Positions 55,801 through 64,000 of a stretch of DNA of 64,000 nucleotides are shown here, piece by piece (position 1 is the stretch's first letter; every line of letters begins with the position of its first letter). The notes below the pieces were generated by a model, which saw only the letters and a list, made by a program, of their open reading frames with translations, was not told the origin of the DNA and made no database searches. The translations under genes and the position numbers were made by a program. Source of the DNA: Semisulcospira habei (taxonomy: Eukaryota; Mollusca; Gastropoda; Semisulcospiridae); assembly GCA_036245525.1 (NCBI GenBank), contig BTPG01000008.1:29703034-29767033 (forward strand). Reading direction: 5' to 3'.

Positions 55801-56875
55801 TCGCCCGCTGTCTTTTAAAGGTTAAAATATTTGCTTGCGACGGATTACGAAATGCACGTCGCTGAGCAGATTTGCGCATTGTTTGGGCCTTGCGGCACTC
55901 TTCATTGAACCATGGTACTCTCGGCTTCCGAGGGAGTGATGTGGAAGTCCTAGGGATGGTTTCACCTGCAACCTCCAACAAAATAGAAGTAAAACAAGAA
56001 ACAGGTTCTTCAGCTGACATGACCACCTCCTCTGTAAGACGAGACTGACAGAGAGAGGCAAACAGAGACCAGTTAGCTTTCTTGAGATTCCAGCGCCCCA
56101 CCGGCGAATCCTCCTCACAGCTGACCGATGACAGGACTACTGGGAAGTGGTCACTACCACACAGGTCGTCGTGAACCTTCCAGTCAAAGTCCAGCATGAG
56201 AGAAGGATCACACACAGTGAGGTCTAGAACAGAACTAGATCCGGAACCTGAGTTAGAGTATGTAGGTGAGCCATCGTTAAAGACACATAGGTTAAGTTGA
56301 GAAAAAACATCTTCTAACATCTGACCTCTGCCATCATAGTGGTCACTACCCCAAAGGTGAGCATGACCGTTAAAATCCCCCATGAGAATAAAGGGAGGGG
56401 GCAGTTGATCTACTAAGTGAAAAATATCATTGCTACAGACCCGCAGTGATGGTGGCAGGTAAATACTGCATATGGTTATGGTCTTTTTTAAGGTAACCCG
56501 AGCAGCGACAGCCTGAAGACAGGTGTCGATGCTAACGGGGCTACATAAAATTTGGCTACTAATGAGAAGAGCCGCTCCACCCGAGCGCCTCTCCGAATCA
56601 GAGCCTTTATGTATAACATTAAAACCATTAAAAGACACAGGGTCAGAAGTCTTCAGGTAAGTCTCCTGAAGAGATATGACTGAGGGGTTATAGAACTTGA
56701 CTAAAAGACGTAATTCCTCAAAGTTAGCTCGAAAACCACGACAATTCCACTGAAGCAAAGAGTCCATGATTAAGTCTGATCTGGGGGTAAGGAGTTTTTT
56801 CCCCCCTTTTTCCTTTACCTTGGAAGGAGTTGAAGAAACAGAGGGGGGCCGGCTCCCGGGCCTCCTCTGGTTCTT
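52853..56875 (-). mobile_element. I-clade LINE copy C, 5'-truncated (4023 bp)
   Basis: CTGGCCCATCAGG flanks it (52840-52852, 56876-56888). It retains the (TAAC)n tail, 3' UTR, all of ORF2 and about 100 bp of the ORF1 end. The 5' UTR and the rest of ORF1 are missing. Differences from copies A and B are scattered single bases. The target in the polymerase gene is a short tandem repeat of the word CTGGCCCATCA. Confidence 0.93.
53075..56767 (-). CDS. I LINE ORF2, copy C, open but promoterless
   Basis: It has the same 1231-codon length as copy A, with the catalytic residues kept (MGDFNGH, FVDDFAL, LYTDGSK, WVPGHVGIEGN). I place the start at 56767, by comparison with A. The frame stays open upstream to 56914 because one extra T near 56800 joins the ORF1 remnant, and then Polinton antisense sequence, to the frame. 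That longer reading is an accident of truncation. With no 5' UTR it is probably not expressed. Confidence 0.9.
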   Translation of the reverse strand: MDSLLQWNCRGFRANFEELRLLVKFYNPSVISLQETYLKTSDPVSFNGFNVIHKGSDSERRSGGAALLISSQILCSPVSIDTCLQAVAARVTLKKTITICSIYLPPSLRVCSNDIFHLVDQLPPPFILMGDFNGHAHLWGSDHYDGRGQMLEDVFSQLNLCVFNDGSPTYSNSGSGSSSVLDLTVCDPSLMLDFDWKVHDDLCGSDHFPVVLSSVSCEEDSPVGRWNLKKANWSLFASLCQSRLTEEVVMSAEEPVSCFTSILLEVAGETIPRTSTSLPRKPRVPWFNEECRKAQTMRKSAQRRAFRNPSQANILTFKRQRAKARYIFKRERRASWRRFVSSLSSRTPSQKVWKAVRRIRGRGGSASVGHLRDGASLVTDKKAVANLLASTIAQNSSTEHYSPFFQREKEKRESCACDFISDNLEDYNAPFTFSELQQAMQKCTDSAAGLDTIHYQLITHLPEDSLLVLLKAFNHIWITGHFPPSWRQAVVVPIPKPGKDPSDPGNYRPIALTSCLCKTMERLVNARLVWHLESQGLITDLQCGFRRFRSTTDHLVRFESFIRDAFVNKQHVYAIFFDLEKAYDTTWKHGIMSDLSDMGFKGHLPVFIHNFLSNRSFHVRVGSTLSDSFEQEMGVPQGSILSPVLFSIKINNIVKAVKDDSECSLFVDDFALCARGRGLASLERRLQLCVDRIQGWVSLNGFRFSPSKTVCVHFTNQTKFFPEPSLSIAGVPIKVAEEAKFLGVIFDKRLTFCNHVNYLRTSCRKALDILRVVGRTDWGADRIVLLRLYRALVRSKLDYGSVVYGSASKSVLQRLNTIHHQGLRICLGAFRTSPVPSLYAEAGEPSLRLRRIRLMLSYVLKLKAHPENPAYDCVFNPSFAEIYDAHPGAVRPLSFRVRPHLQAAGVDLDKVSESLQHVTPPWLLPVPDILLDLTAHKKDCTPPAIYQQSLNELLSIFPGYCRLYTDGSKSEDGRVAAAAVSSRHPRRPFKLRLPDHSSVFSAELQAILLALKHAYQSRERNFLILSDSLSALQALQGAGTDHPLLVQIRELYADLMKEYYDIIFIWVPGHVGIEGNRIADSAANSARSDPVPDTQTVYSDFKPVISAYIAREWQSEWDKEEGNKLHEALPKLSDSLPFRCGSRREETVLARLHIGHTYVTHSYLLKQDERPWCFACDEQFSVRHFLLYCADLIDTRYKHFTADSLKVLFRDVPPDKIFNFLRECNIFNKI

Positions 56876-57518
56876 CTGGCCCATCAGGCCTACGTAACGT
56901 GTTTCACACAACAAACTTGCCTATATCTAATAGTAACAATGTCTATGAATCAATAGAAAACTCTTTTTCTGTCATACAACAAAATCTTCTCACAGGCAGT
57001 GTGAAGATTCAGATTGTTGCTAAAATAGAATTTACTAGAGTAGACGGTGAAGTGATTGTATCGTACATATCAACAAGACAACACACAGTTAACACAAGAA
57101 GAGAATTGGAGAACGTGTTTAGAGACAGACTATTACCAGACTTCCTCCAGGCGATTGACAGTGCAAAAATGAAGGGGTCTGGCTGGCACGAAGGACATGT
57201 ACATGAACTGCAATTAAAGCAGTCTAGGTATCATCCTATATTAGGTAAATCATGGATACCACTACCAAAAGAGGTTGCAAACAAAAAGGCTGTCGTCAAC
57301 ATACAGAACAATGACAACTATTGTTTCATGTGGTGTGTGCTTGCTAAACTACACTTTGTAAAGTCAAAGCCTGAACGTGTATCTAACTACACCAAATTTG
57401 TAAATGAACTCAATTTTAGTGGCATTGAGTTCCCTGTTAAAATAGAAGACATAGACTTGTTTGAAAAATTAAATCCTGGTATATCCGTGAATGTGTTTGT
57501 GTGGGATAATGAGTCTGA

Positions 57519-57903
57519 TTGATTGATTGATTGTACATTGCTTAACGTCCCGACAGCAACAAGGCTTTCTCAGGACGTGCCTGCACTGCTTGTGAAAAAA
57601 AACAAAACAGAACATTGAATGTATGTCGCCAGCCGGTCAAATACGTTAAATAAACCTAACACATGGGGCCTAAATAAAGCTAAGACCATTTAGCAACACA
57701 CATCCAATATCAAGAGCTACAGGCAGTGCAGACAGTAGGGAGAGTTTTAAAAAGGCAAATACAGGTGAATGGACAAAGGGTAGACAGAAACACATGCCCC
57801 AGAATAGAGAGATAAATCCACCCTGTGGGGCTGACCAGGGTGACCCTGGGAACTAAAAAATACCTAACCCCACCCAAGTCCCCCAGGGCAGACCCGGGTG
57901 GGG
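57519..57903 (-). mobile_element. SINE-like repeat 'R', copy 7 (385 bp)
   Basis: Inserted in the polymerase N-terminal region. GGATAATGAGTCTGA flanks it (57504-57518, 57904-57918). Confidence 0.9.
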
Positions 57904-60674
57904 GGATAATGAGTCTGAGAACAAGTTACAACCAATTAGAGTGTCCCCACTGGCACCAACCTATGGTCAGTCAGAAGATAAGCATGTTGACATGTTGCTA
58001 ATCGGCGATGACAATAACTTTCACTACACAATTATCAGAAATATGTCACGTCTAATTCATGGGCATACAACAAAACACAATGGTAAACAGGAAGTGTGTA
58101 AAAGATGTTTACAAAGATTCTCCTCTATTTCAGTAGCGCACAAACACGTCCTACACTGCAGATCAGCTGATGACATACAAACTGTACTTAAGTATCCAGA
58201 TCCTGGCAGCAAGGTTTATTTTAAGAACTATGGGAATCAGCAAAAGCTGCCGTTTGTAGTGTATGCTGATTTTGAATCACTGGTTGTTCCGTATGAAGGT
58301 CCTGTTCCAGAGTCATTACCAAAGACTATAAAACTAAGTGACCAAGTGGTGTGTTCTTTTGGATACATTATTGTTAGGTCAGACGGTTTGCATTCAGAAC
58401 CTGTTATCTACAGAGGGGAAAATGCAGCATGTCTGTTTTTAACAGAAATGAGACATCTGTATAGTCAGGTAGTACAGTATCTCACAACATGTCAGATGCC
58501 TTTGGTGATGACAGAAGAAGACAAACTAAAATTTGATACAGCAGAGAAGTGTTGGATTTGTGAACAGCCTTTAGGGGGTGATAAAGTTCGTGACCATGAT
58601 CACATAACTGGGCGTTACAGAGGTTCTGCACATAACAATTGTAACTTATTATTAAAAACAGATCCTAAGACATACAAGTTACCAATCTTTTTCCACAATC
58701 TGAAGGGATATGATTCACACATCATCATGCAAGCTGTAGATGAGTCGTACAAAAACATAAGTTGTATTGCCCAGACAACTGAGAAGTACTTGACTTTTAG
58801 GTTAGACAAATTAGCATTTTATGACTCCATGCAACATTTGTCTTTAGGGTTGGCTAGTCTGGCAGAAGGACTGACTGAGTATCCAATAACGAGTAAATAT
58901 TTTGAACCAGACTTGATTAAGAAAGGTGTCTATCCGTATGAGTACATTGATCACTGGGTTGTGTTTGAGGAAACAAGACTGCCACCAAAAGAGAAATTTT
59001 ATTCTACACTAACTGGAAAAGGTATTTCTGACTCTGAGTATCAACATGCACTTGATGCGTGGGGGAAGTTGGGGTGTCAAACAATTGGTGACTACCATGA
59101 CCAGTACTTGAAAGCTGACGTTTGCTTGCTAGCAGACGTATTTGAAAGTTACCGTGAAAAGGGGTTGTTTCACTACAAACTTGACCCTGCTTGTTACATA
59201 ACTAGTCCTGGCATGACATGGGATGCATTTTTAAAATCCAGTAAGATATCTATTGACCTGTTGTCTGATCGTACGATGGGTGAAATGGTAGAACGTGGAT
59301 TGAGGGGAGGTATTAGTATTGCAGCAAACAATTACGCCAAGGCCAACAACAAATATCTGGATGGTTATGGTGACCTTGGCCAGGGTTTTGACCCCTCGAG
59401 GTCAAGGACGCTAATAACCTTTATGGCTGGGCGATGTGTGAGTTATTGCCCTTGAAAAACTTTTGTCTGTATGATTTGTCACAGTATGATGTAACAGAGT
59501 CAGGGTTAACTAACAATATTATGAATCTTGACCGAAACGCGCGAAGGGTTGGATCTTTGAAGTCGACCTGGAGTACCCACACCACCTACACGATTACCAT
59601 AATGATTATCCATTAGCTGTTGAGAAAATGAGTATGACGGGGAAAAAAGAAGACACCAAACTTGTGCCGAATCTGAATGACAAATTCAATTATGTTTGTC
59701 ACTACCGCTTGTTGCAGTTTTACATCAGACATGGGTTAGTATTAAAGAAAGTTCACAGAGGAATTCAATTTGATCAGAGTGCTTTCATGAAAGATTACAT
59801 AATGAAGAACACAACATTGTGTGCCAGAGACGGCAACACTGCATTTGACAAAGACTTCTTTAAGCTTATGAACAATGCCTGTTTTGGCAAGACAATGGAA
59901 AATCCTCATCACAGAAAAGATGTGAGACTGGTCACAACTGAATCGGGCGCAATTAAACTTACAGGTAAGCCACAGTACACAGGGTATAAAGAATTTCATT
60001 CATCATTGTATGCAGTGTCACTCAAAAAAAAGATTGTTAAACTGGACAAGCCAGTATTCATTGGTATGGCAAATCTGGAGTTGTCAAAACTTTTGATGCT
60101 TGAATTTTATTATGATTACTTCAAACCAAAATATCCTGACTGCCGTCTGTTATACACTGACACTGACTCTATGATCATTGATGTGCCTACTGAAGACTTT
60201 TATGAAGACATGAAAACAGAGTTACACATGTATGACACATCTGACTACCCTAAAGATCATCCACTGTTTAGCACACAAAACAAGAAAGTGCCTGGTAAGT
60301 TTAAGGATGAACTAAATGGTGTGCCAATAGTTGAGTATGTTGGACTGAGATCAAAAATGTATTCTATACTGCACCAGAAAGGTAGTCAGTCGAAAGCCAA
60401 AGGAATTAAAAAAACAGCAATAAAAAATAAAGACATACGTCATGAACATTACAAGCAAGTGTTAGATGGTGCATTAATGCCTGACTATCCAAACAAGTCA
60501 CTGAGATCAAACAAACATAATCTTGAAATAATTCAAACACATAAGAAGTCACTTGCAGTTGGAGACACGAAACGTGTTTTTCACAGTAAGGAAAAAGCTT
60601 ATGCACCAGGTCATTACAGGCTCAAGTTATCTGAAGACATTTGTGATGAACTGGTTGATGAATTAATTGACGAC

Positions 60675-62056
60675 TTAGTTACTGAAATGAGTAACGGTGT
60701 CTGGGGGAATAATCTGTAATTCTTCTCTGACAAATGCCCTCTGGGGCGCAGGGTCGTACAGGTAATATATTGTTGCGTCTGGACCAGGAATTATTTTTTT
60801 TATATTGTGTACAGACGTTGACCAGATGGGGTCTGTTGCCCTGCGTCTGTCGTCGTTCTCAGCCTCCCCTGGCTGATATAAATATCTCACCTGTTTAGTA
60901 AATAAACTTGTGTCTGGCGCAAGCGGTGCGGGTGCCGGGGTTGGTCCTGTTTTTGGCTCTGTAATTGTTTTCAATTTAATAGCATCAGCAGGTTTTGGGT
61001 GTCCTTCGTTATTCATTGCTTTTATCACATGTGGTAATCTCTTTACCCATTCAGTGTTACGGGTGTCATGCATGAGTTCCTTAGAATACTGGTAACTGAA
61101 AAGTCTCTCTGACAACTGTTTGTTAAAGTTCTCTACAATTGCCTGTGATCTGTGCACACCTGGATTGATTGATTGATTGTACATTGCTTAACGTCCCAAC
61201 AGCAACAAGGCTTTCTCAGGACGTGCCTGCACTGCTTGTGAAAAAAAAAATAAACAGAACATTGAATGTATGTCGCCAGCCGGTCAAATACATTAAACAA
61301 ACCGAACACATGGGGCCTAAATAAAGCTAAGACCATTTAGCAACACACATCCAATATCAAGAGCTACAGGCAGTGCAGACAGTAGGGAGAGTTTTAAAAA
61401 GGCAAATACAGGTGAATGGACCAAGGGTAGACAGAAACACATGCCCCAGAATAGAGAGAAAAACTCACCCTGTGGGGCTGACCAGGGTGACCCTGGGAAC
61501 TAAAAAGTACCTAACCCCACCCAAGTCCCCCAGGGCAGACCCGGGTGGGGCTGTGCACACCTGGAATGCCTCGTCTGACCAGTACACCATGCTTAGCAAA
61601 TAACTGATTAACTGCGCCCTTAAATTCAGATCCATCATCAACTTGTACAAGTCTGGGGTATCTTAAAGGGCCTCGACTATATATTTTTGATAATGCTGTA
61701 GCAACTGTACTGGCTGTTTTGTCAGATATGGGTTCAGCGTCTTTATACCTTGAAGCAATGTCTACAACAGTTAATGCATACTTGTATCGTTTCTTTCTTA
61801 TTGTGTCATATGGTAGGAACAAAAGGTCCATTTGGTGTGTGTCATTTGGGGTAGTGTTCTCAAAATGAGGTCTAGATATCTTTCTTGGAGCAGGAAGATA
61901 TATCTGCCAAATTGCCTGTCTCTGTAACCATTGCTTGACTTGATTGAGTGTTATATCTCCGCCCACAGCGGCATGTAATTTCTGAATAGCTGTTTGCCCT
62001 TTCCAATAGCCTGATGGAGAGTAATATATTTTTGATAGTTTATTTTCGGCTGCCAT
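60675..62056 (-). pseudogene. Polinton integrase (rve), copy 2, split by SINE-like repeat
   Basis: ATG 62056 lies 17 nt inside the end of the upstream gene. The N-terminal helical part (KLSKIYYSPSGYWKGQTAIQ, GGDITLNQVKQWL) precedes the DDE core: Asp in HQMDLLFLPYD, Asp in QVDDGSEFKGAV, and Glu in RSQAIVENFNKQL. The R repeat at 61165-61550 falls between the second Asp and the Glu. A C-terminal domain (TKQVRYLYQPGEAENDDRRR, IYYLYDPAPQRAFV) resembles the small DNA-binding domain of such integrases. Apart from the insertion I see no break. Its end overlaps the convergent polymerase by 45 bp. Confidence 0.87.
61165..61550 (-). mobile_element. SINE-like repeat 'R', copy 8 (386 bp)
   Basis: CTGTGCACACCTGGA flanks it (61150-61164, 61551-61565), inside the integrase catalytic core. 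Confidence 0.9.
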
Positions 62057-62474
62057 TTTTTCTAGCAATGAAAACTCCTGTAAAATAAACAAATGTCATT
62101 CCCACTAAAACAAAGATTATCTCTCCGTTTCTTTGTTGTGTGCTTGGTTTGTAATAGTCACTTAGTTTTGGTTTTGGTATAGACATGTCTTCACCTGTGA
62201 CAAGATAGTATTCACGAATTGCTTCGTCTGTATTTGAAAACGTATGTTGTGCGTGACCTTCAAGCCTCAGTTTTTCATTGATGAAATCAAGTTTCTCAAT
62301 TCTTTGCTTCTCATAATCCTGTTGGGCTTGAGCAAGTTTCTCAGATGCTTCATTGTGACGTTTCATTTCTTCCGCTGATTCTTCTCTACCCATTTTTGAA
62401 AAGAGATAATTAGAGCCACTGAATGCCAATGCGTTAACCATCGCTCCACCAATCATAATAGCTATCGTCGCCAT
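62040..62474 (-). CDS. conserved small Polinton membrane protein, copy 2
   Basis: This 144-aa frame is intact. Topology as in copy 1: hydrophobic start (IAIMIGGAMVNALAFSG), charged helical middle (EEMKRHNEASEKLAQAQQDY), and a C-terminal membrane segment (IIFVLVGMTFVYFTGVFIA). The ATG follows AAAATAAT. It overlaps the integrase start by 17 nt, implying a shared transcript. The same size and domain order in both copies, with mostly conservative changes, argue for past selection. Function unknown. Confidence 0.75.
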   Translation of the reverse strand: MATIAIMIGGAMVNALAFSGSNYLFSKMGREESAEEMKRHNEASEKLAQAQQDYEKQRIEKLDFINEKLRLEGHAQHTFSNTDEAIREYYLVTGEDMSIPKPKLSDYYKPSTQQRNGEIIFVLVGMTFVYFTGVFIARKNGSRK

Positions 62475-62485
62475 ATTATTTTTAT

Positions 62486-62716
62486 TTACATAGAAACATT
62501 TTCGGGAATAATTCCCTGCTTGACAAGAAAGTCTTTTGTCGCAATCGACGCTGTAACAACTACAATTAGCTTAGTGCTGTCTTCGAAATCGAGTCTACTG
62601 AGGTCTGCTGATTTCATTTTGAGTAGACTTTTTCCCAGCATAGAATAAGCTACTGCTAATCCGCTGATTACGGCAGAGTGATAGACAAGGTTCATTATGT
62701 TCTTTGTGTCGCTCAT
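62486..62716 (-). CDS. 76-aa two-helix Polinton protein, copy 2
   Basis: The frame (MSDTKNIMNLVYHSAVISGL) is intact. Two hydrophobic segments, near residues 10-28 and 50-65, are separated by a basic and acidic loop (KSLLKMKSADLSRLDFEDS). It lies 11 nt upstream of the 144-aa gene on the same strand. A small membrane component by composition; function unknown. Confidence 0.7.
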   Translation of the reverse strand: MSDTKNIMNLVYHSAVISGLAVAYSMLGKSLLKMKSADLSRLDFEDSTKLIVVVTASIATKDFLVKQGIIPENVSM

Positions 62717-62752
62717 TTTCTAATACAAGAAAAATTAAAATAATATTTTTAT

Positions 62753-63217
62753 TTACTGCATATAAAATGGGTCAACGGCTTTGGATGTTACTGGTAATGT
62801 GGCGACTTCTGGTTTTGTTTTTGGAGTGTCTGATTTTTTGGTCACTATACGAGTCTGTGGTTTGTATTTTTTGTATAATTGATAACCTACGTAACCAAAT
62901 CCGACAACAAATCCGGCAATTATATATTTTGTTGATTGAGGTTCGGGGTCAGGGTCAGACTTAGTTGTTTGTCTCTCACTTTGATGAGGGAGTGACGGCC
63001 CTGACGGTATTGACACAGGCTCTGACGGTCCTGACGCCTGGTCAGTCACATGAGCCTTTTCTGTTTGCGCTTGAAGCTGTAATTTTTTTTGTCTGTTATA
63101 TTCAGCTAATCTTTTACCAGCCTCAACCCTGCCTGGACTTTTAGCCTTAGTCACAGTTTGAACCTGTGTCAAAACTGGACTGGGGTTCGGTTGTGGAGTC
63201 GTCTGGGTTTCGTCCAT
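62753..63217 (-). CDS. 154-aa single-pass Polinton protein, copy 2
   Basis: The frame is intact. A Gln/Pro/Thr-rich N-terminal part (MDETQTTPQPNPSPVLTQVQ) and a basic helix (RVEAGKRLAEYNRQKKLQLQ) precede a Ser/Pro linker, one membrane segment (YIIAGFVVGFGYVGYQLYKK) and a short basic tail. The start overlaps the end of the 175-aa gene by 71 nt. Function unknown. Confidence 0.7.
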   Translation of the reverse strand: MDETQTTPQPNPSPVLTQVQTVTKAKSPGRVEAGKRLAEYNRQKKLQLQAQTEKAHVTDQASGPSEPVSIPSGPSLPHQSERQTTKSDPDPEPQSTKYIIAGFVVGFGYVGYQLYKKYKPQTRIVTKKSDTPKTKPEVATLPVTSKAVDPFYMQ

Positions 63218-63674
63218 TTTCTTCTGCAGTAAAATTTAATTTTGAAAAATCAATATGGCTACCAGTAACAAGTAAGGTTACTACAGGTGCAAGGTAATTT
63301 CCAAACTTGTAAAACATGACACATGCTAATTTGCCTATTGAACTTGAAACTATGGGATTACTTTCAAGGTCGTGTGATAGACTGTCACTATCCACAGGTA
63401 AAAAGTGACTCACTGCTTTTGTGTATAGGCATACAAGAGATCGACTCAAATCACGAGTCATTAGTGAAGCAATGTGATTTTCATATTTAGAATGAAGCTT
63501 GATTAGCTCGTCAGCGGTGAGAGATTCAATATCCTCTGTCATGTATTGTTTTCCGAGATAAGTCTTTGATTTGCCTGACACAACTACAGAAAGAAGGCGC
63601 TGTTTTTTCGAGTCTAAGTCTTTGTTTTCTACAGCATTGATATCATTTAGAAGAAGTAATTCGTCTTGATTCAT
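63147..63674 (-). CDS. 175-aa Polinton protein, copy 2
   Basis: I place the start at ATG 63674 (MNQDELLLLNDINAVENKDL), which follows TTATAAA. The longer in-frame extension to 63938 lacks conservation with copy 1. A helical N-terminal half (KKQRLLSVVVSGKSK) leads to a moderately hydrophobic middle (LACVMFYKFGNYLAPVVTLL) and an acidic tail. It is the outermost gene seen at the right end. Function unknown. Confidence 0.7.
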   Translation of the reverse strand: MNQDELLLLNDINAVENKDLDSKKQRLLSVVVSGKSKTYLGKQYMTEDIESLTADELIKLHSKYENHIASLMTRDLSRSLVCLYTKAVSHFLPVDSDSLSHDLESNPIVSSSIGKLACVMFYKFGNYLAPVVTLLVTGSHIDFSKLNFTAEENGRNPDDSTTEPQSSFDTGSNCD

Positions 63675-64000
63675 TTTATAATAAAAAATATTAATTTTAA
63701 TGACATTGAATTTGGAAACCTTTATTTTACTGAAAAAAATAAGGAGAAACCTAGAAAAACGGGCGGCGTTAGGGCGTGGGAGTAAGCGGTCGAAAAATCC
63801 CGGAAATTTGGGATAGATATAAATTGTCGATTTCCGCCCATAGTTACTATCTCTGCCATATACACACGTCCTGGTCTGAAATGCACAGGTAATTACCCCG
63901 TATGCACTCAATAAAAAAAAAAAAACGACACCGACCATATGCTCAATGCTATCAAGGTGAACCCGGACGCATGTAAATTAGTGAATTGGACAAAGGACAA
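63675..64000. other. right flank or terminus of Polinton copy 2
   Basis: These bases are non-coding. Near 63757-63835 there is imperfect inverted symmetry (CGGGCGGCG against TTTCCGCCC). An A-run lies at 63909-63922. A terminal inverted repeat would be expected near here, but nothing matches the left flank at 40.9-41.3 kb, so the end may lie past the window or have decayed. Confidence 0.4.

Larger units (their letters stand above)
52803..60719 (+). pseudogene. Polinton DNA polymerase B, interrupted and frameshifted
   Basis: The protein would replicate the element by protein priming. ATG 52803 follows CAAATAAAA. An I LINE (52853-56875) and an R repeat (57519-57903) interrupt it. Two frame changes occur, near 59400-59430 and near 59550, across palm motif A (LYGWAM is in a third frame). 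N-terminal part: NDNYCFMWCVLAKLHF. Exonuclease: YADFES near 58262, FHNLKGYDSH, and YLKADVCLLAD. A zinc-binding, endonuclease VII-like module (CWICEQPLGGDKVRDHDHIT, then NNCNL) sits between exo motifs I and II. Polymerase: KLMNNACFGKTMEN and YTDTDS near 60153. The stop is at 60717-60719. Confidence 0.88.

Noticed and set aside
53075..56914. A 1279-codon frame suggesting a fusion of LINE ORF2 with an extra N-terminal part
   Set aside because: The extra residues come from a one-base insertion near 56800 joining ORF1 remnant and antisense Polinton sequence. The natural start is at 56767.

Overview
This window is eukaryotic and almost wholly transposable-element DNA. No ribosome-binding sites, operons of host genes or convincing host exons are visible. 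The set of elements (I-clade LINEs with RNase H, RTE and L2 LINEs, a Penelope element, a Maverick/Polinton, tailed SINE-like repeats) and the TG/AT microsatellites point to an invertebrate. A mollusc is my best guess, but that rests on general knowledge of such elements and not on a diagnostic gene.

The backbone is two same-orientation Maverick/Polinton (adintovirus-like) elements. Copy 1 (about 11880-24193) is a decayed partial copy: the 3' half of a major capsid gene, a packaging ATPase, a fragment of a small gene, then an L2 LINE lying where the DNA polymerase should be, then a minus-strand block with integrase and four small membrane or unknown genes. Copy 2 (about 41290 to at least 63674) holds nearly the whole gene set. 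Its left block encodes a two-helix membrane protein, an unknown 292-aa protein, a penton-like minor capsid protein, two large putative virion proteins, the major capsid protein, the ATPase, a 114-codon unknown and a protein-primed-type family B DNA polymerase. Its right block, on the minus strand, encodes the rve integrase and four small proteins. Copy 2 is broken by two copies of a ~388-bp SINE-like repeat in the capsid gene, a 3.46-kb Penelope palindrome in the small gene, a 4.0-kb LINE and another ~388-bp repeat in the polymerase, another in the integrase, and several frameshifts. Neither copy looks able to make a full protein set.

Other regions. 1-4409 and 10470-11879 are low-content flanks with microsatellites, a fold-back repeat, a decayed RTE-like LINE and a tandem duplication. 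4424-10455 is a full-length 6032-bp I-clade LINE with both ORFs open. 11946-15251 is an RTE LINE with an open 1005-aa ORF inside the copy 1 capsid gene. 24194-26665 holds palindromic MITEs, a tRNA-derived SINE and G- or C-runs. 26666-37175 is a four-level nest: an RTE-like LINE containing an L2 LINE, which contains a ~388-bp repeat, which contains a second full-length I LINE. 37176-41290 is MITE-rich with microsatellites.

Target-site duplications of 12-15 bp can be read directly on the three long I copies, all eight ~388-bp repeats, both Penelope pieces and the RTE. They give a clear order: Polintons first, then the L2/RTE/Penelope/~388-bp insertions, with the I LINEs youngest.
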